Part shown: piece by piece, positions 7,190 to 13,963 of the stretch | Layout of the letters: each line of letters begins with the position of its first letter | How positions within the stretch are numbered: the first letter of the stretch is position 1 | NCBI GenBank assembly: GCA_900757485.1 | Contig: CAAEOA010000272.1 | Location: 1 to 21,825 of the forward strand | Direction of reading: 5' to 3' | DNA from: Oscillospiraceae bacterium | Lineage (GTDB): Bacteria; Bacillota; Clostridia; Oscillospirales; Ruminococcaceae | Length of the DNA: 21,825 bases | Translations under genes and position numbers: made by a program | The notes under the pieces: model-generated | What the model was told of the DNA's origin: nothing | What the model saw: the letters and a program-made list of their open reading frames with translations, nothing else | Database searches by the model: none

Positions 7190-8149
7190 TCACTTTGAAG
7201 CAACAGATGTTCCGGCTTCGGAAGTACTTTCTTCCGACGGCTCCGCTTCCGGTTCGGTAAATGATTCCGGATAAAGCGCAGCTGCAGCCTTTTGAATTAC
7301 TTCTAAGATACGGCTGCTCTGCAAGGCAAAAAGCGTATTATCAATGGTATAAACTTTCCCGTTTTTTACCGCGCCGAAATTCTTATAATCAGCATTGGAC
7401 TGCAAATGCGGCAATCCATACGGATCAGCGATAAAAATAATGGTGGGATTTTTTTCCTGCAGTTCTTTCACACCCGCAGTATAACCGGTTGCCGTTTCTG
7501 CAGCATTCGTGCCGAATACCGACAATACGCTGCTTTCAAACGTATCCCCGGTAGCGATGATGCCGCTTGGATTAATAATATATAAAAAAGTACTCTCAGC
7601 CGCTTCTGCCGGAAGCTTTGCTTTTATGGCATTGATTCCCGATTCTACTTTGGCAAACTGATCGGCGCCTGCCTGACCGCCGTCTTTCTGCCCTAAAAAC
7701 AGCAGTCCGATATTCTGATACAAGGTTTTCAGTTCCTTCAAATTTTTTGCCATCGGCAGAACAACGACCTGTATTTTTGCGGTTTCCAAAGCTTCCATGT
7801 CCTTTTTCGACAAAGAATCATGAGTCAGCACAACATCAGGAAGTGCCGCAACAATTGCCGCCGTATCAAGATGTCCGGTTTTTCCCGCCGACGGGATCTT
7901 CTTCACTTCTTCAGGATAATCGGCATCTTCGGTTCGGAGCACTACTTTATCCCCATAACCATGCTCGAATAAAATCTCGATCAGGGAGGGAGAAAGACAA
8001 GCCACTTTTTCCGGCTGTGTTTCAACGGTCACATTGGCGACTCTTACCGGATAGGCTTGTATTTCCTCTTCTTTTTTATTCTGAATATCACACGCAGTCA
8101 AAGTTCCAAATAAAACCAATGTCAAAACAACAGCAATGATTCTTTTCAT
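7190..8149 (-). CDS. BtuF/FhuD-type lipoprotein, ABC importer substrate-binding protein
   Basis: The 319-residue protein starts with a lipoprotein signal: KR, a hydrophobic stretch, and a lipobox LTAC with Cys20 as the lipidated residue. The mature part matches the cluster of periplasmic-binding proteins with a long helical backbone (PF01497 type): PEKVACLSPSLIEILFEHGYGDKVV, then PDVVLTHDSLS, and in the second lobe PTIIFIADPYG and VKNGKVYTIDN. This family binds cobalamin, haem or ferric siderophores at the cell surface and passes them to a BtuCD-type permease; the ligand here cannot be told. The last ~20 residues are acidic and Ser/Glu-rich, probably disordered. No permease or ATPase gene is adjacent, so it is an orphan. 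The Shine-Dalgarno is poor directly before the ATG; AGAAAGGA lies at 8189-8196 in front of a tiny upstream ORF that overlaps the start. It follows the DUF815 gene by 62 nt. Confidence 0.85.
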   Translation of the reverse strand: MKRIIAVVLTLVLFGTLTACDIQNKKEEEIQAYPVRVANVTVETQPEKVACLSPSLIEILFEHGYGDKVVLRTEDADYPEEVKKIPSAGKTGHLDTAAIVAALPDVVLTHDSLSKKDMEALETAKIQVVVLPMAKNLKELKTLYQNIGLLFLGQKDGGQAGADQFAKVESGINAIKAKLPAEAAESTFLYIINPSGIIATGDTFESSVLSVFGTNAAETATGYTAGVKELQEKNPTIIFIADPYGLPHLQSNADYKNFGAVKNGKVYTIDNTLFALQSSRILEVIQKAAAALYPESFTEPEAEPSEESTSEAGTSVASK

Positions 8150-8184
8150 AGCATTTGTGTTCTGCTTTTGGGTGATAAAAGCAT
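8146..8184 (-). promoter_or_regulatory. Possible 12-codon upstream ORF overlapping the BtuF-like start
   Basis: On the minus strand AGAAAGGA (8196-8189) is followed 4 nt later by ATG (8184-8182), opening the frame MLLSPKSRTQML. Its TGA stop overlaps the ATG of the BtuF-like gene as ATGA, which would allow translational coupling. The same segment can also form a 6-bp hairpin (GCTTTT 8182-8177 with AAAAGC 8169-8164). Either could explain why the gene itself lacks a close ribosome binding site. Its translation is unproven, and the Shine-Dalgarno to ATG spacing is short. Confidence 0.3.
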
Positions 8185-8211
8185 GCGTCCTTTCTATGGT
8201 ATCTGTAACAT

Positions 8212-9510
8212 TTACAACAGTGGCAGTCCCAGCTCTAAACGTCCTTGTACCGCGTCAATATACTGTCTGGCAATTCGCGGAGAACGCCCTGCCTTTTGCA
8301 AAGCAAATCGTTCCGCCCCTTTGAGCAACACTTCCTCGTCAATGTCAAGCTTGCGATCATCAGCAATCTTTTTCACAATATCCAAGTATTTTGCCTTATC
8401 CGGCACCATAAAGGTGATTGTCAAACCGAATCGGTCAGACAAGGACAAACTGTCATCAATGGTATCTGCCCGATGGATTTCATCTCCCTCACGGGAAGAA
8501 AAGGTCTCTTTGATTAAATGCCGGCGATTAGAGGTGGCATAGATTACCGTGTTGTCTGCTTTTTTGGATAACGAGCCTTCCAGAACCGCTTTCAGCGCGC
8601 CGAAACCGTCGTCGTTTTCATTAAAAGTCAAATCATCAATAAAAATAATAAATTTGAGGGGATTGTCTGCCAGCATCTCAATCAACTTGGATAAATTGTT
8701 GAGATTTTTCTTTTCCACCTGAACAATCCGAAGTCCCATTCCGTAATACTCGTTGAGCAACGCCTTTACCGTCGAAGATTTTCCGGTACCGCGGTCGCCG
8801 TACAGCAAAATATTGTTGCAAGGCTTGGAATGTAAAAAGCTGAGCGTGTTTTCTACAATTTTATTGCGCTGCGCCTCATAATGCTTCAAATCAGATAAGC
8901 GAATCGCGTCAATATTTTTAACCGGAACGATCGCCTCCCCGTCGAAACGAAAAGCAATCTGCTCCGAGAAGACGCCGATCCCGTTGTGGTGATGGTACTC
9001 CGCTATTTTTGCCGCATTGTCTCCCCAACAGCCGATATTGCGGTAACAAAAGGGTTCCGACTCATACTCCGGAAGCAATTCTATTAAATCGCTGTCTTCA
9101 GGATAGCGGTAATTAAGCGCCGCTTTGATGTCTTCCGAGGTGATACAGGTTAACGCATACAACGCGTTCAAATCACGGGTAACCGCGCATTTGATATATT
9201 CAGGCAGCGTGCCGAAATTTCCCTTTGCAGACTCCACCGAGAATAAGTTTTCGCTTAATAAAACTTTGTTGTATATGTAATCAAAAAAACGTCCGATATG
9301 CTTGGACTCATATAGCTGTGCGCAAATGGCAGCATACTCTGCCACCAAATAATTTAACGGCAAGCCGCACTCGTCATCAGTCAGATTCTCAAGTAAATCA
9401 ATATAGCACTGTATCACAGGATCGGCTTTAATATCCTGATAAACAGAAATATTGGCAATCAAAAAGCTGGCTGTCCGTAATTTTTCCATCACTTTTTCCA
9501 TAAAAATCAT
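8212..9510 (-). CDS. DUF815-family AAA+ ATPase
   Basis: From the chosen start this is a 432-residue protein. Residues 1-200 form a mostly helical N-terminal part without a recognised domain. The AAA+ module follows: Walker A GDRGTGKS at 238-245, Walker B FIIFIDD ending at 293, sensor-1 region YATSNRR (Asn328), an arginine-finger-like SLSDRFG (Arg360) and a GRSPRIARQ sensor-2 region near 408-416. This matches the DUF815/COG2607 predicted ATPases, common in Firmicutes and of unknown cellular role. The frame is open to 9603, but that start would lie in the -35 box of a near-consensus promoter, so ATG 9510 (after AAAAGGGA) is preferred; ATG 9501 is also possible. It is followed by the BtuF-like gene, perhaps in one transcript. 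A functional link between the two is not established. Confidence 0.88.
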   Translation of the reverse strand: MIFMEKVMEKLRTASFLIANISVYQDIKADPVIQCYIDLLENLTDDECGLPLNYLVAEYAAICAQLYESKHIGRFFDYIYNKVLLSENLFSVESAKGNFGTLPEYIKCAVTRDLNALYALTCITSEDIKAALNYRYPEDSDLIELLPEYESEPFCYRNIGCWGDNAAKIAEYHHHNGIGVFSEQIAFRFDGEAIVPVKNIDAIRLSDLKHYEAQRNKIVENTLSFLHSKPCNNILLYGDRGTGKSSTVKALLNEYYGMGLRIVQVEKKNLNNLSKLIEMLADNPLKFIIFIDDLTFNENDDGFGALKAVLEGSLSKKADNTVIYATSNRRHLIKETFSSREGDEIHRADTIDDSLSLSDRFGLTITFMVPDKAKYLDIVKKIADDRKLDIDEEVLLKGAERFALQKAGRSPRIARQYIDAVQGRLELGLPLL

Positions 9511-9524
9511 CAGTCCCTTTTCAA

Positions 9525-9563
9525 TTTGTTTCTTTAGTCTGAAATCACCCAAAAAGAAACAAA
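9525..9563 (-). promoter_or_regulatory. 5' UTR stem-loop of the DUF815 gene
   Basis: On the minus strand an 11-bp perfect stem (9563-9553 with 9535-9525; TTTGTTTCTTT and its complement) with a 17-nt loop starts within a few bases of the predicted transcription start and ends 5-6 nt before the AAAAGGGA ribosome binding site. It has no T-run after it, so it is not a terminator; a role in mRNA stability or in translation is possible. Confidence 0.5.
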
Positions 9564-9573
9564 CAATATCTTT

Positions 9574-9603
9574 ATTATATGTTGCCGCCGGCGGTTTTGT
9601 CAA
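9574..9603 (-). promoter_or_regulatory. Near-consensus promoter of the DUF815 gene
   Basis: On the minus strand perfect TTGACA (9603-9598) and perfect TATAAT (9579-9574) are separated by 18 bp. The spacer contains the perfect 10-bp palindrome CCGCCGGCGG (plus-strand 9585-9594), which would be well placed for a repressor. Confidence 0.85.
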
Positions 9604-9727
9604 GCACAGATATCATACCGTTTTTCTAAAGTCTGTAACATTTCGCCATATTACGCAACTGGCATGAAATCTAAATAAAAAAATCTGTTAGTATTGACAT
9701 TTTTTTGAAAAATAGGGCTTTCTCCTA

Positions 9728-9756
9728 TTGCGTTTGGATTCGAAAAAAGGTATAAT
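9728..9756 (+). promoter_or_regulatory. Promoter of the ilvBNC operon
   Basis: TTGCGT (9728-9733) and perfect TATAAT (9751-9756) are 17 bp apart, giving a start near 9763, about 194 nt before ilvB. The stretch 9604-9727 upstream holds nothing else I recognise; a lone TTGACA at 9694 has no matching -10. Confidence 0.75.
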
Positions 9757-9762
9757 ATTTAC

Positions 9763-9956
9763 AAGATTAAATCGCTAAAGTGTTTGCTTTGACGGTTTCT
9801 CCGTTCCGGCAATCTCCGGCGATTTTTTCTCATATATGCCAAAAGGTGTTCCTCTCCGACGAGATGTCCCTTTTTGCTGAAAGCATTGCAGAATACATCG
9901 TCAGTTAGATACGATGGGCTGCATGTTGTAATTATATTTGAGATGGAGGCGGTCAT
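9763..9956 (+). promoter_or_regulatory. Structured, unclassified leader of ilvBNC
   Basis: This roughly 190-nt 5' UTR folds on paper into several elements. First, AAATCG/CGATTT (9769-9774/9820-9825) encloses three small hairpins: AAAG/CTTT (9777-9780/9787-9790), ACGG/CCGT (9792-9795/9801-9804) and CCGG/CCGG (9806-9809/9816-9819). The T-run at 9823-9828 follows, like a branched terminator. Second, a weaker CAAAAGG/CCTTTTTG stem lies around 9840-9876. Third, a hairpin TGCAG/CTGCA (9887-9891/9919-9923) is continued by CATCGT/ACGATG (9896-9901/9911-9916). No T-box sequence (AGGGTGG) is present. A weak 14-codon frame, 9864-9908, ends with codons for Ile, Val and Ser, but has no good ribosome binding site. 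Regulation by attenuation is inferred from position and structure. Confidence 0.45.
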
Positions 9957-11573
9957 ATGATATCCGCTGCAATGGCAATGGTAAAATGTCTGGAAAAAGA
10001 GGGGATTAAGACCGTCTTTGGTTATCCGGGCGCAGCAATTTGTCCTTTTTACGACGCATTAACGGCGTCGAACATTCGTCACATTTTAGTCAGGCAGGAA
10101 CAAAACGGCGGACATGCTGCCAATGGGTATGCCCGCATCAGCGGCAAGCCCGCAGTCTGCATTGCCACTTCGGGCCCCGGTGCCACCAATCTGATTACGG
10201 CAATCGCCACCGCTTATATGGATTCGATTCCGCTTGTTGTAATTACCGGACAGGTGAACAGTGACCTTTTGGGGCGGGATGTGTTTCAGGAGGCAGACAT
10301 CACCGGTTCTGCGGAACCGTTCGTAAAGCATAGCTACCTGGTTAAAAACGCAGCCGATATTCCGCGAATTTTCAAAGAGGCTTTTTATATTGCAGGATCC
10401 GGCAGACCCGGTCCGGTGCTGATTGATATTCCGATGGATGTTCAAAAGGTGCAAATTGATTTTGATTATCCGAAGTCGGTAGATATTCGAAGCTATAAAC
10501 CCAGTTCAAAAGGACATCCGGTTCAAATAAAAAAGGTGGTTGCCGCCGTTTCGGAAGCACAAAAACCTTTAATTTGCATCGGTGGCGGCGTTTTTGCTTC
10601 CCACGCAGAGAACAAACTGCTGTCATTAGCAGAAAAATGCGATATTCCGATGGTTTCTACCATGATGGGAATTAGCGCGGTTCCGGCAAATCATCCGCTT
10701 TATTTCGGTATGATCGGGATGCACGGTAAAAAAGTAGCGAATACTGCTTTGCTGGATGCAGACTTGTTAATTCTGATCGGAGCCAGAGTGGGCGATCGCG
10801 CCGTCTCTACACCCGGCATTTTAGAAAAGCGCACCAAGATTATACATATTGATATTGATCCCGCCGAAATCGGCAAAAATATGGAAGCGACGATCCCGTT
10901 GGTAGGTGATGCCGACCTGATTCTGCAACAGATTCTCGATAAAATCGCTTCTAACAAACATACTGCATGGGTAGATTCCCTGACAAAAACGAAATCCGCC
11001 ATATCCACGGACTTTTCAGAACGGAAAGCGACTGTGAACCCAAAAGCGTTTATCCGGCTGCTTTCCGATAAGCTTCCGACCGATGCTGTTCTGGTTGCCG
11101 ATGTCGGACAGAATCAGATTTGGTCCGCAAATTTTTTCTCGGTCGAACATGGGCGTTTTCTAACCTCAGGCGGTATGGGCACCATGGGATATTCGGTGCC
11201 TGCCGCAATGGGAGCAAAGCTCGCTGATCCCGAAAAAGAAGTGGTTGCGGTTTGCGGAGACGGTTCTTTCCAAATGCAGTTTATGGAACTTGCCACCCTC
11301 TGCCAGCACGATATTCCGATTAAAGTCATCGTCATGAAAAACGGTCGACTCGGCATGGTAAGGGAGTTACAGACAAAAGGTTACCAGGACAATCAAACGG
11401 CTGTGTTCTTGGATGGGAGTCCTGATTTTCCGACGCTTGCCTCTGCCTATGGTATTCCCGCCAGAAGCATTTCTTTCCTTTCCGAAGCAGATGCGGCGAT
11501 TGATGAAATGCTTGCCTGTCACACTCCTTATCTTCTGGAATGCATCGTCGATCCCGATGAATCCTCATTGTAA
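9957..11573 (+). CDS. ilvB: Acetolactate (acetohydroxyacid) synthase, large catalytic subunit
   Basis: This thiamine-diphosphate enzyme condenses two pyruvates to acetolactate, or pyruvate and 2-oxobutyrate to acetohydroxybutyrate, the first common step to valine, leucine and isoleucine. The 538 residues show the three-domain layout: N-terminal PYR domain with GYPGAAICPFYDAL and the catalytic Glu48 in VRQEQNGGHA, a middle domain, and a C-terminal PP domain with the ThDP motif starting at GDG 434-436 and ending near MKNGRLGMV. GRPGPVLIDIPMDVQ is also conserved. The protein ends at VDPDESSL, somewhat shorter than the usual 550-575, lacking the final tail of many homologues. ATG 9957 is preceded by GGAGG at 9945-9949, 7 nt away. 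The small subunit follows 20 nt later, which supports a true AHAS and not a catabolic AlsS. Confidence 0.95.
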   Translation: MISAAMAMVKCLEKEGIKTVFGYPGAAICPFYDALTASNIRHILVRQEQNGGHAANGYARISGKPAVCIATSGPGATNLITAIATAYMDSIPLVVITGQVNSDLLGRDVFQEADITGSAEPFVKHSYLVKNAADIPRIFKEAFYIAGSGRPGPVLIDIPMDVQKVQIDFDYPKSVDIRSYKPSSKGHPVQIKKVVAAVSEAQKPLICIGGGVFASHAENKLLSLAEKCDIPMVSTMMGISAVPANHPLYFGMIGMHGKKVANTALLDADLLILIGARVGDRAVSTPGILEKRTKIIHIDIDPAEIGKNMEATIPLVGDADLILQQILDKIASNKHTAWVDSLTKTKSAISTDFSERKATVNPKAFIRLLSDKLPTDAVLVADVGQNQIWSANFFSVEHGRFLTSGGMGTMGYSVPAAMGAKLADPEKEVVAVCGDGSFQMQFMELATLCQHDIPIKVIVMKNGRLGMVRELQTKGYQDNQTAVFLDGSPDFPTLASAYGIPARSISFLSEADAAIDEMLACHTPYLLECIVDPDESSL

Positions 11574-11593
11574 GGGTTAGAAAGGAGCGAATT

Positions 11594-12097
11594 ATGAAAT
11601 ATACCATTTCTATTTTAGTGGAAAACCATCCCGGTGTTCTTTCCCGTGTATCCGGTCTTTTTTCCCGCCGGAGCTTTAATATAGACAGTCTTGCGGTCGG
11701 CGTTACCGACGATCCTACTGTTTCTCGTATCACAATCATTGTAGACGGCAACGAATACACCGTGGAACAGGTTGAAAAACAGTTAAATAAGCTCATTGAT
11801 GTGATTAAGCTGAAAACGCTCTCCCCTGCCGACACCATAAGCCGGGAGTTAATGCTGGTGAAAGTTGCCGCCGGTGCCAATGAAAGAGGAGAGATTATGA
11901 ATATTGTGCGAATCATGGAAGCAAAAATTTGCGATATTTCCAGAACCACAATGACTTTAGAGGTATCGGATACCACCGAACGCCTCGAAACCATGCTGGA
12001 GCTTCTTCGTCCTTACGGGCTGCGGGAAGTCATCCGCACCGGAACCATTGCCACCCAAAAAGGCAGCGACTCTATCACTGTCAAAAATAATAATTAA
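11594..12097 (+). CDS. ilvN: Acetolactate synthase, small regulatory subunit
   Basis: The 167-residue protein binds the large subunit, raises its activity and confers valine feedback inhibition. The N-terminal ACT domain is clear: MKYTISILVENHPGVLSRVSGLFSRRSFNIDSL; the C-terminal ALS small-subunit domain follows, with LRPYGLREVIRTG near the end. Length is normal for the family (about 160-170). The ATG at 11594 has GAAAGGAG 7 nt upstream. It sits 20 nt after ilvB and 20 nt before ilvC, in the standard ilvBNC order. It is also called ilvH in many genomes; the symbol choice is by position. Confidence 0.95.
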   Translation: MKYTISILVENHPGVLSRVSGLFSRRSFNIDSLAVGVTDDPTVSRITIIVDGNEYTVEQVEKQLNKLIDVIKLKTLSPADTISRELMLVKVAAGANERGEIMNIVRIMEAKICDISRTTMTLEVSDTTERLETMLELLRPYGLREVIRTGTIATQKGSDSITVKNNN

Positions 12098-12117
12098 TTT
12101 TTTAGGAGGATATAAAA

Positions 12118-13122
12118 ATGGCAAAGATTTTTTATGCAAGCGATTGTAATTTAGGATTGCTGGACGGCAAAACCGTTGCAGTAATCGGTTACGGAAGTCA
12201 GGGACACGCTCATGCGCTTAACCTGCACGAAAGCGGCGTTGATGTTATCGTCGGCCTCTATGAAGGAAGCAAATCATGGCCAAAAGCAGAAGCTGCCGGC
12301 TTAAAAGTAGCTACTGTTTCCGAGGCTGCAAAAGCTGCCGACATCGTAATGATTCTTCTTCCCGATGAAAAACAAAAAGACATCTATGACGCTCAGATTA
12401 AAGAATACATGACTGAAGGCAAAGTTCTTGCTTTTGCTCACGGCTTTAACATTCACTTTGAGCAGATTAAACCTCCGGTCGGCGTCGATGTTATCATGGT
12501 TGCTCCGAAAGGACCGGGTCATACCGTACGTTCTGAATATGTAGAAGGCAAAGGCGTTCCTTGTCTTGCTGCCGTATACCAGGATGCAAGCGGTCGTGCA
12601 ATGGACATTGCGCTTGCTTATGCAGCGGGTATCGGCGGTTCCAGAGCAGGCGTTTTGGAAACCACTTTCCGTCAGGAAACCGAAACCGACTTATTCGGTG
12701 AACAAGCTGTTCTCTGCGGCGGCGTAACTGCTTTGATGCAAGCTGGTTTTGAAACATTGGTGGAAGCCGGCTATGATCCGCAGAATGCTTATTTTGAGTG
12801 CATCCACGAAATGAAATTGATCGTTGACCTGATTTACCAGGGTGGTTTCAGCAAAATGAGATATTCCATCTCTGATACTGCTGAATACGGCGATTATCAG
12901 GTCGGCAAGAGAATCATTACCGAAGAGACAAAGAAAGAAATGAAGAAGGTTCTGGAAGAAATCCAAGACGGTACCTTTGCCCGCAACTGGATCACTGAGA
13001 ACAAAGTCGGTCGTCCGAACTTTATTGCAACCAGAAGAATCAAGAGCGAGCATCAGCTTGAAAAGGTCGGCAAAGAGCTTCGTAAAATGTATTCTTGGAG
13101 TAATGACAAGATTGAACAATAA
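12118..13122 (+). CDS. ilvC: Ketol-acid reductoisomerase
   Basis: IlvC isomerises and reduces acetolactate or acetohydroxybutyrate to the dihydroxy acid, the second step of branched-chain amino acid synthesis; Mg2+ and NAD(P)H are needed. The 334-residue length is that of the short class I enzyme. The Rossmann motif GYGSQG is at 24-29, with the cofactor loop GLYEGSKSW at 46-54. The C-terminal knotted domain holds the metal ligand blocks ETDLFGEQAVLCGG and FECIHEMKLIVDLIYQGG. The cofactor loop carries Glu49 and no Arg, an arrangement that may shift preference towards NADH (see findings). The ATG is preceded by TAGGAGGATATAAAA, a strong ribosome binding site. It is the last gene before a terminator; ilvD and the leu genes are not in the window. 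Confidence 0.97.
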   Translation: MAKIFYASDCNLGLLDGKTVAVIGYGSQGHAHALNLHESGVDVIVGLYEGSKSWPKAEAAGLKVATVSEAAKAADIVMILLPDEKQKDIYDAQIKEYMTEGKVLAFAHGFNIHFEQIKPPVGVDVIMVAPKGPGHTVRSEYVEGKGVPCLAAVYQDASGRAMDIALAYAAGIGGSRAGVLETTFRQETETDLFGEQAVLCGGVTALMQAGFETLVEAGYDPQNAYFECIHEMKLIVDLIYQGGFSKMRYSISDTAEYGDYQVGKRIITEETKKEMKKVLEEIQDGTFARNWITENKVGRPNFIATRRIKSEHQLEKVGKELRKMYSWSNDKIEQ

Positions 13123-13138
13123 TCTCATCCGGGCTTGT

Positions 13139-13178
13139 AAAACGTCGGCTTGCTGAAAAGCAAACCGACGTTTTATTT
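13139..13178 (+). terminator. Intrinsic terminator of ilvBNC
   Basis: AAAACGTCGG (13139-13148) pairs with CCGACGTTTT (13165-13174), and TTGC pairs with GCAA inside, with one mismatch between. The loop is TGAAAA and TTTTATTT forms the tail. It starts 17 nt after the ilvC stop. Confidence 0.88.
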
Positions 13179-13223
13179 GAAATACGGAGAATAAGAAACA
13201 ACTATAAAAAGGAAGGATCACAT

Positions 13224-13727
13224 ATGGAAAATCTTCAAATCACCTCGGTAAAAGGAAAAAAGCAGATTGCGGAGCTTGCCGGGCTTGCCGACATTATCTG
13301 GCACGAACATTTTACCCCCATCATCGGAGAAGCACAGGTTGCCTATATGCTGGATAAATTCCAGTCTGAGCACGCGCTTTCCGACATGCTGCAAAATCAA
13401 AATTACCGATATTTTTTCTTTGAAGCAAACGGCAAAAAAATTGGATACATCGGTATTCAGCCGCGTGAAAACATCTTGTTTTTAAGTAAAATCTATTTGC
13501 TTAAAGAACACCGGGGCAAAGGATATGCGCGGATCGGCATCAACTTTTTGACGCAGCTTTGTCAAAAAGAAGGATATGAAAAAATCCAGCTGACCTGTAA
13601 CCGTCATAATCTCAATTCCGTTGCTGCCTATCAAAAAATGGGATTTGTTATCGTCTATGAACAGGATGCCGACATCGGAAACGGCTTTGTGATGAATGAC
13701 TATGTGATGGAAAAGACGGTCGAATAA
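13224..13727 (+). CDS. GNAT-family N-acetyltransferase
   Basis: The 167-residue protein has the Gcn5-related acetyltransferase fold, which moves an acetyl group from acetyl-CoA to an amine. Visible marks are an N-terminal segment AGLADIIWHEHFTPIIG, strand 4 YRYFFFEANGKKIGYIGI, motif A FLSKIYLLKEHRGKGYARIG (the pyrophosphate-binding R-G-K-G-Y loop), and motif B NRHNLNSVAAYQKMGF. The substrate is unknown; related proteins are annotated as general GNAT or RimI-like enzymes. The ATG at 13224 has AAGGAAGGA about 7 nt upstream. It stands 45 nt beyond the ilvC terminator and 236 nt before the next gene. I see no clear promoter of its own (TTGAAA at 13177 and TATAAA at 13203 are 20 bp apart, too far), so read-through is possible. 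Confidence 0.9.
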   Translation: MENLQITSVKGKKQIAELAGLADIIWHEHFTPIIGEAQVAYMLDKFQSEHALSDMLQNQNYRYFFFEANGKKIGYIGIQPRENILFLSKIYLLKEHRGKGYARIGINFLTQLCQKEGYEKIQLTCNRHNLNSVAAYQKMGFVIVYEQDADIGNGFVMNDYVMEKTVE

Positions 13728-13817
13728 TAAAATCAACGCATGCACTTTGTCTAAAATCGTCAGATTTTCAACCGAAAATTTTTCAAATGTTTAAAACGAA
13801 AAAGAATGAAAAATCTA

Positions 13818-13846
13818 TATACATAGAATGTAAAAAATGATATAAT
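13818..13846 (+). promoter_or_regulatory. Extended -10 promoter for the phosphate transporter gene
   Basis: TGATATAAT (13838-13846) is an extended -10 box; TATACA (13818-13823) lies 17 bp upstream as a weak -35. The predicted start is near 13853, about 110 nt before the coding start. Confidence 0.65.
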
Positions 13847-13870
13847 GTAAATATACATGGCAGAAAACGG

Positions 13871-13906
13871 GCGGCAAGCTAATATCCTATTAACTTGCCG
13901 CTTTTA
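13871..13906 (+). promoter_or_regulatory. Terminator-like hairpin in the leader of the phosphate transporter gene
   Basis: GCGGCAAG (13871-13878) pairs with CTTGCCGC (13894-13901). Inside, TAATA pairs with TATTA after one mismatch, and the loop is TCC. TTTTAT follows. It is about 18 nt downstream of the predicted transcription start, so it would act as a transcription attenuator unless it serves to end transcripts coming from the GNAT gene. Confidence 0.6.
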
Positions 13907-13963
13907 TGCGAGGTAATTTAGAAAGATAGTCGGATATTCCGGCATTGTTTTGGAGGATGTCAA

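Noticed and set aside
9511..9603. Longer start of the DUF815 ATPase at 9603
   Set aside because: A TTG start at 9603 would lie in the -35 box of a near-consensus promoter, upstream of the predicted transcript.
9694..9699. Perfect TTGACA as -35 box for ilvB
   Set aside because: No -10 box lies 16-18 bp downstream; TTGCGT-17-TATAAT at 9728-9756 is better.
9763..9956. T-box leader for the ilv operon
   Set aside because: The conserved AGGGTGG-type T-box sequence and the antiterminator pattern are absent.
11332..11994. Long antisense frames opposite ilvB/ilvN, purD and AICAR transformylase
   Set aside because: They have no ribosome binding sites or recognisable domains and lie opposite well-identified genes; they reflect codon usage of the sense strand.
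13753..13768. AAAATC/GATTTT hairpin as terminator of the GNAT gene
   Set aside because: The stem is AT-rich and has no T-run after it.
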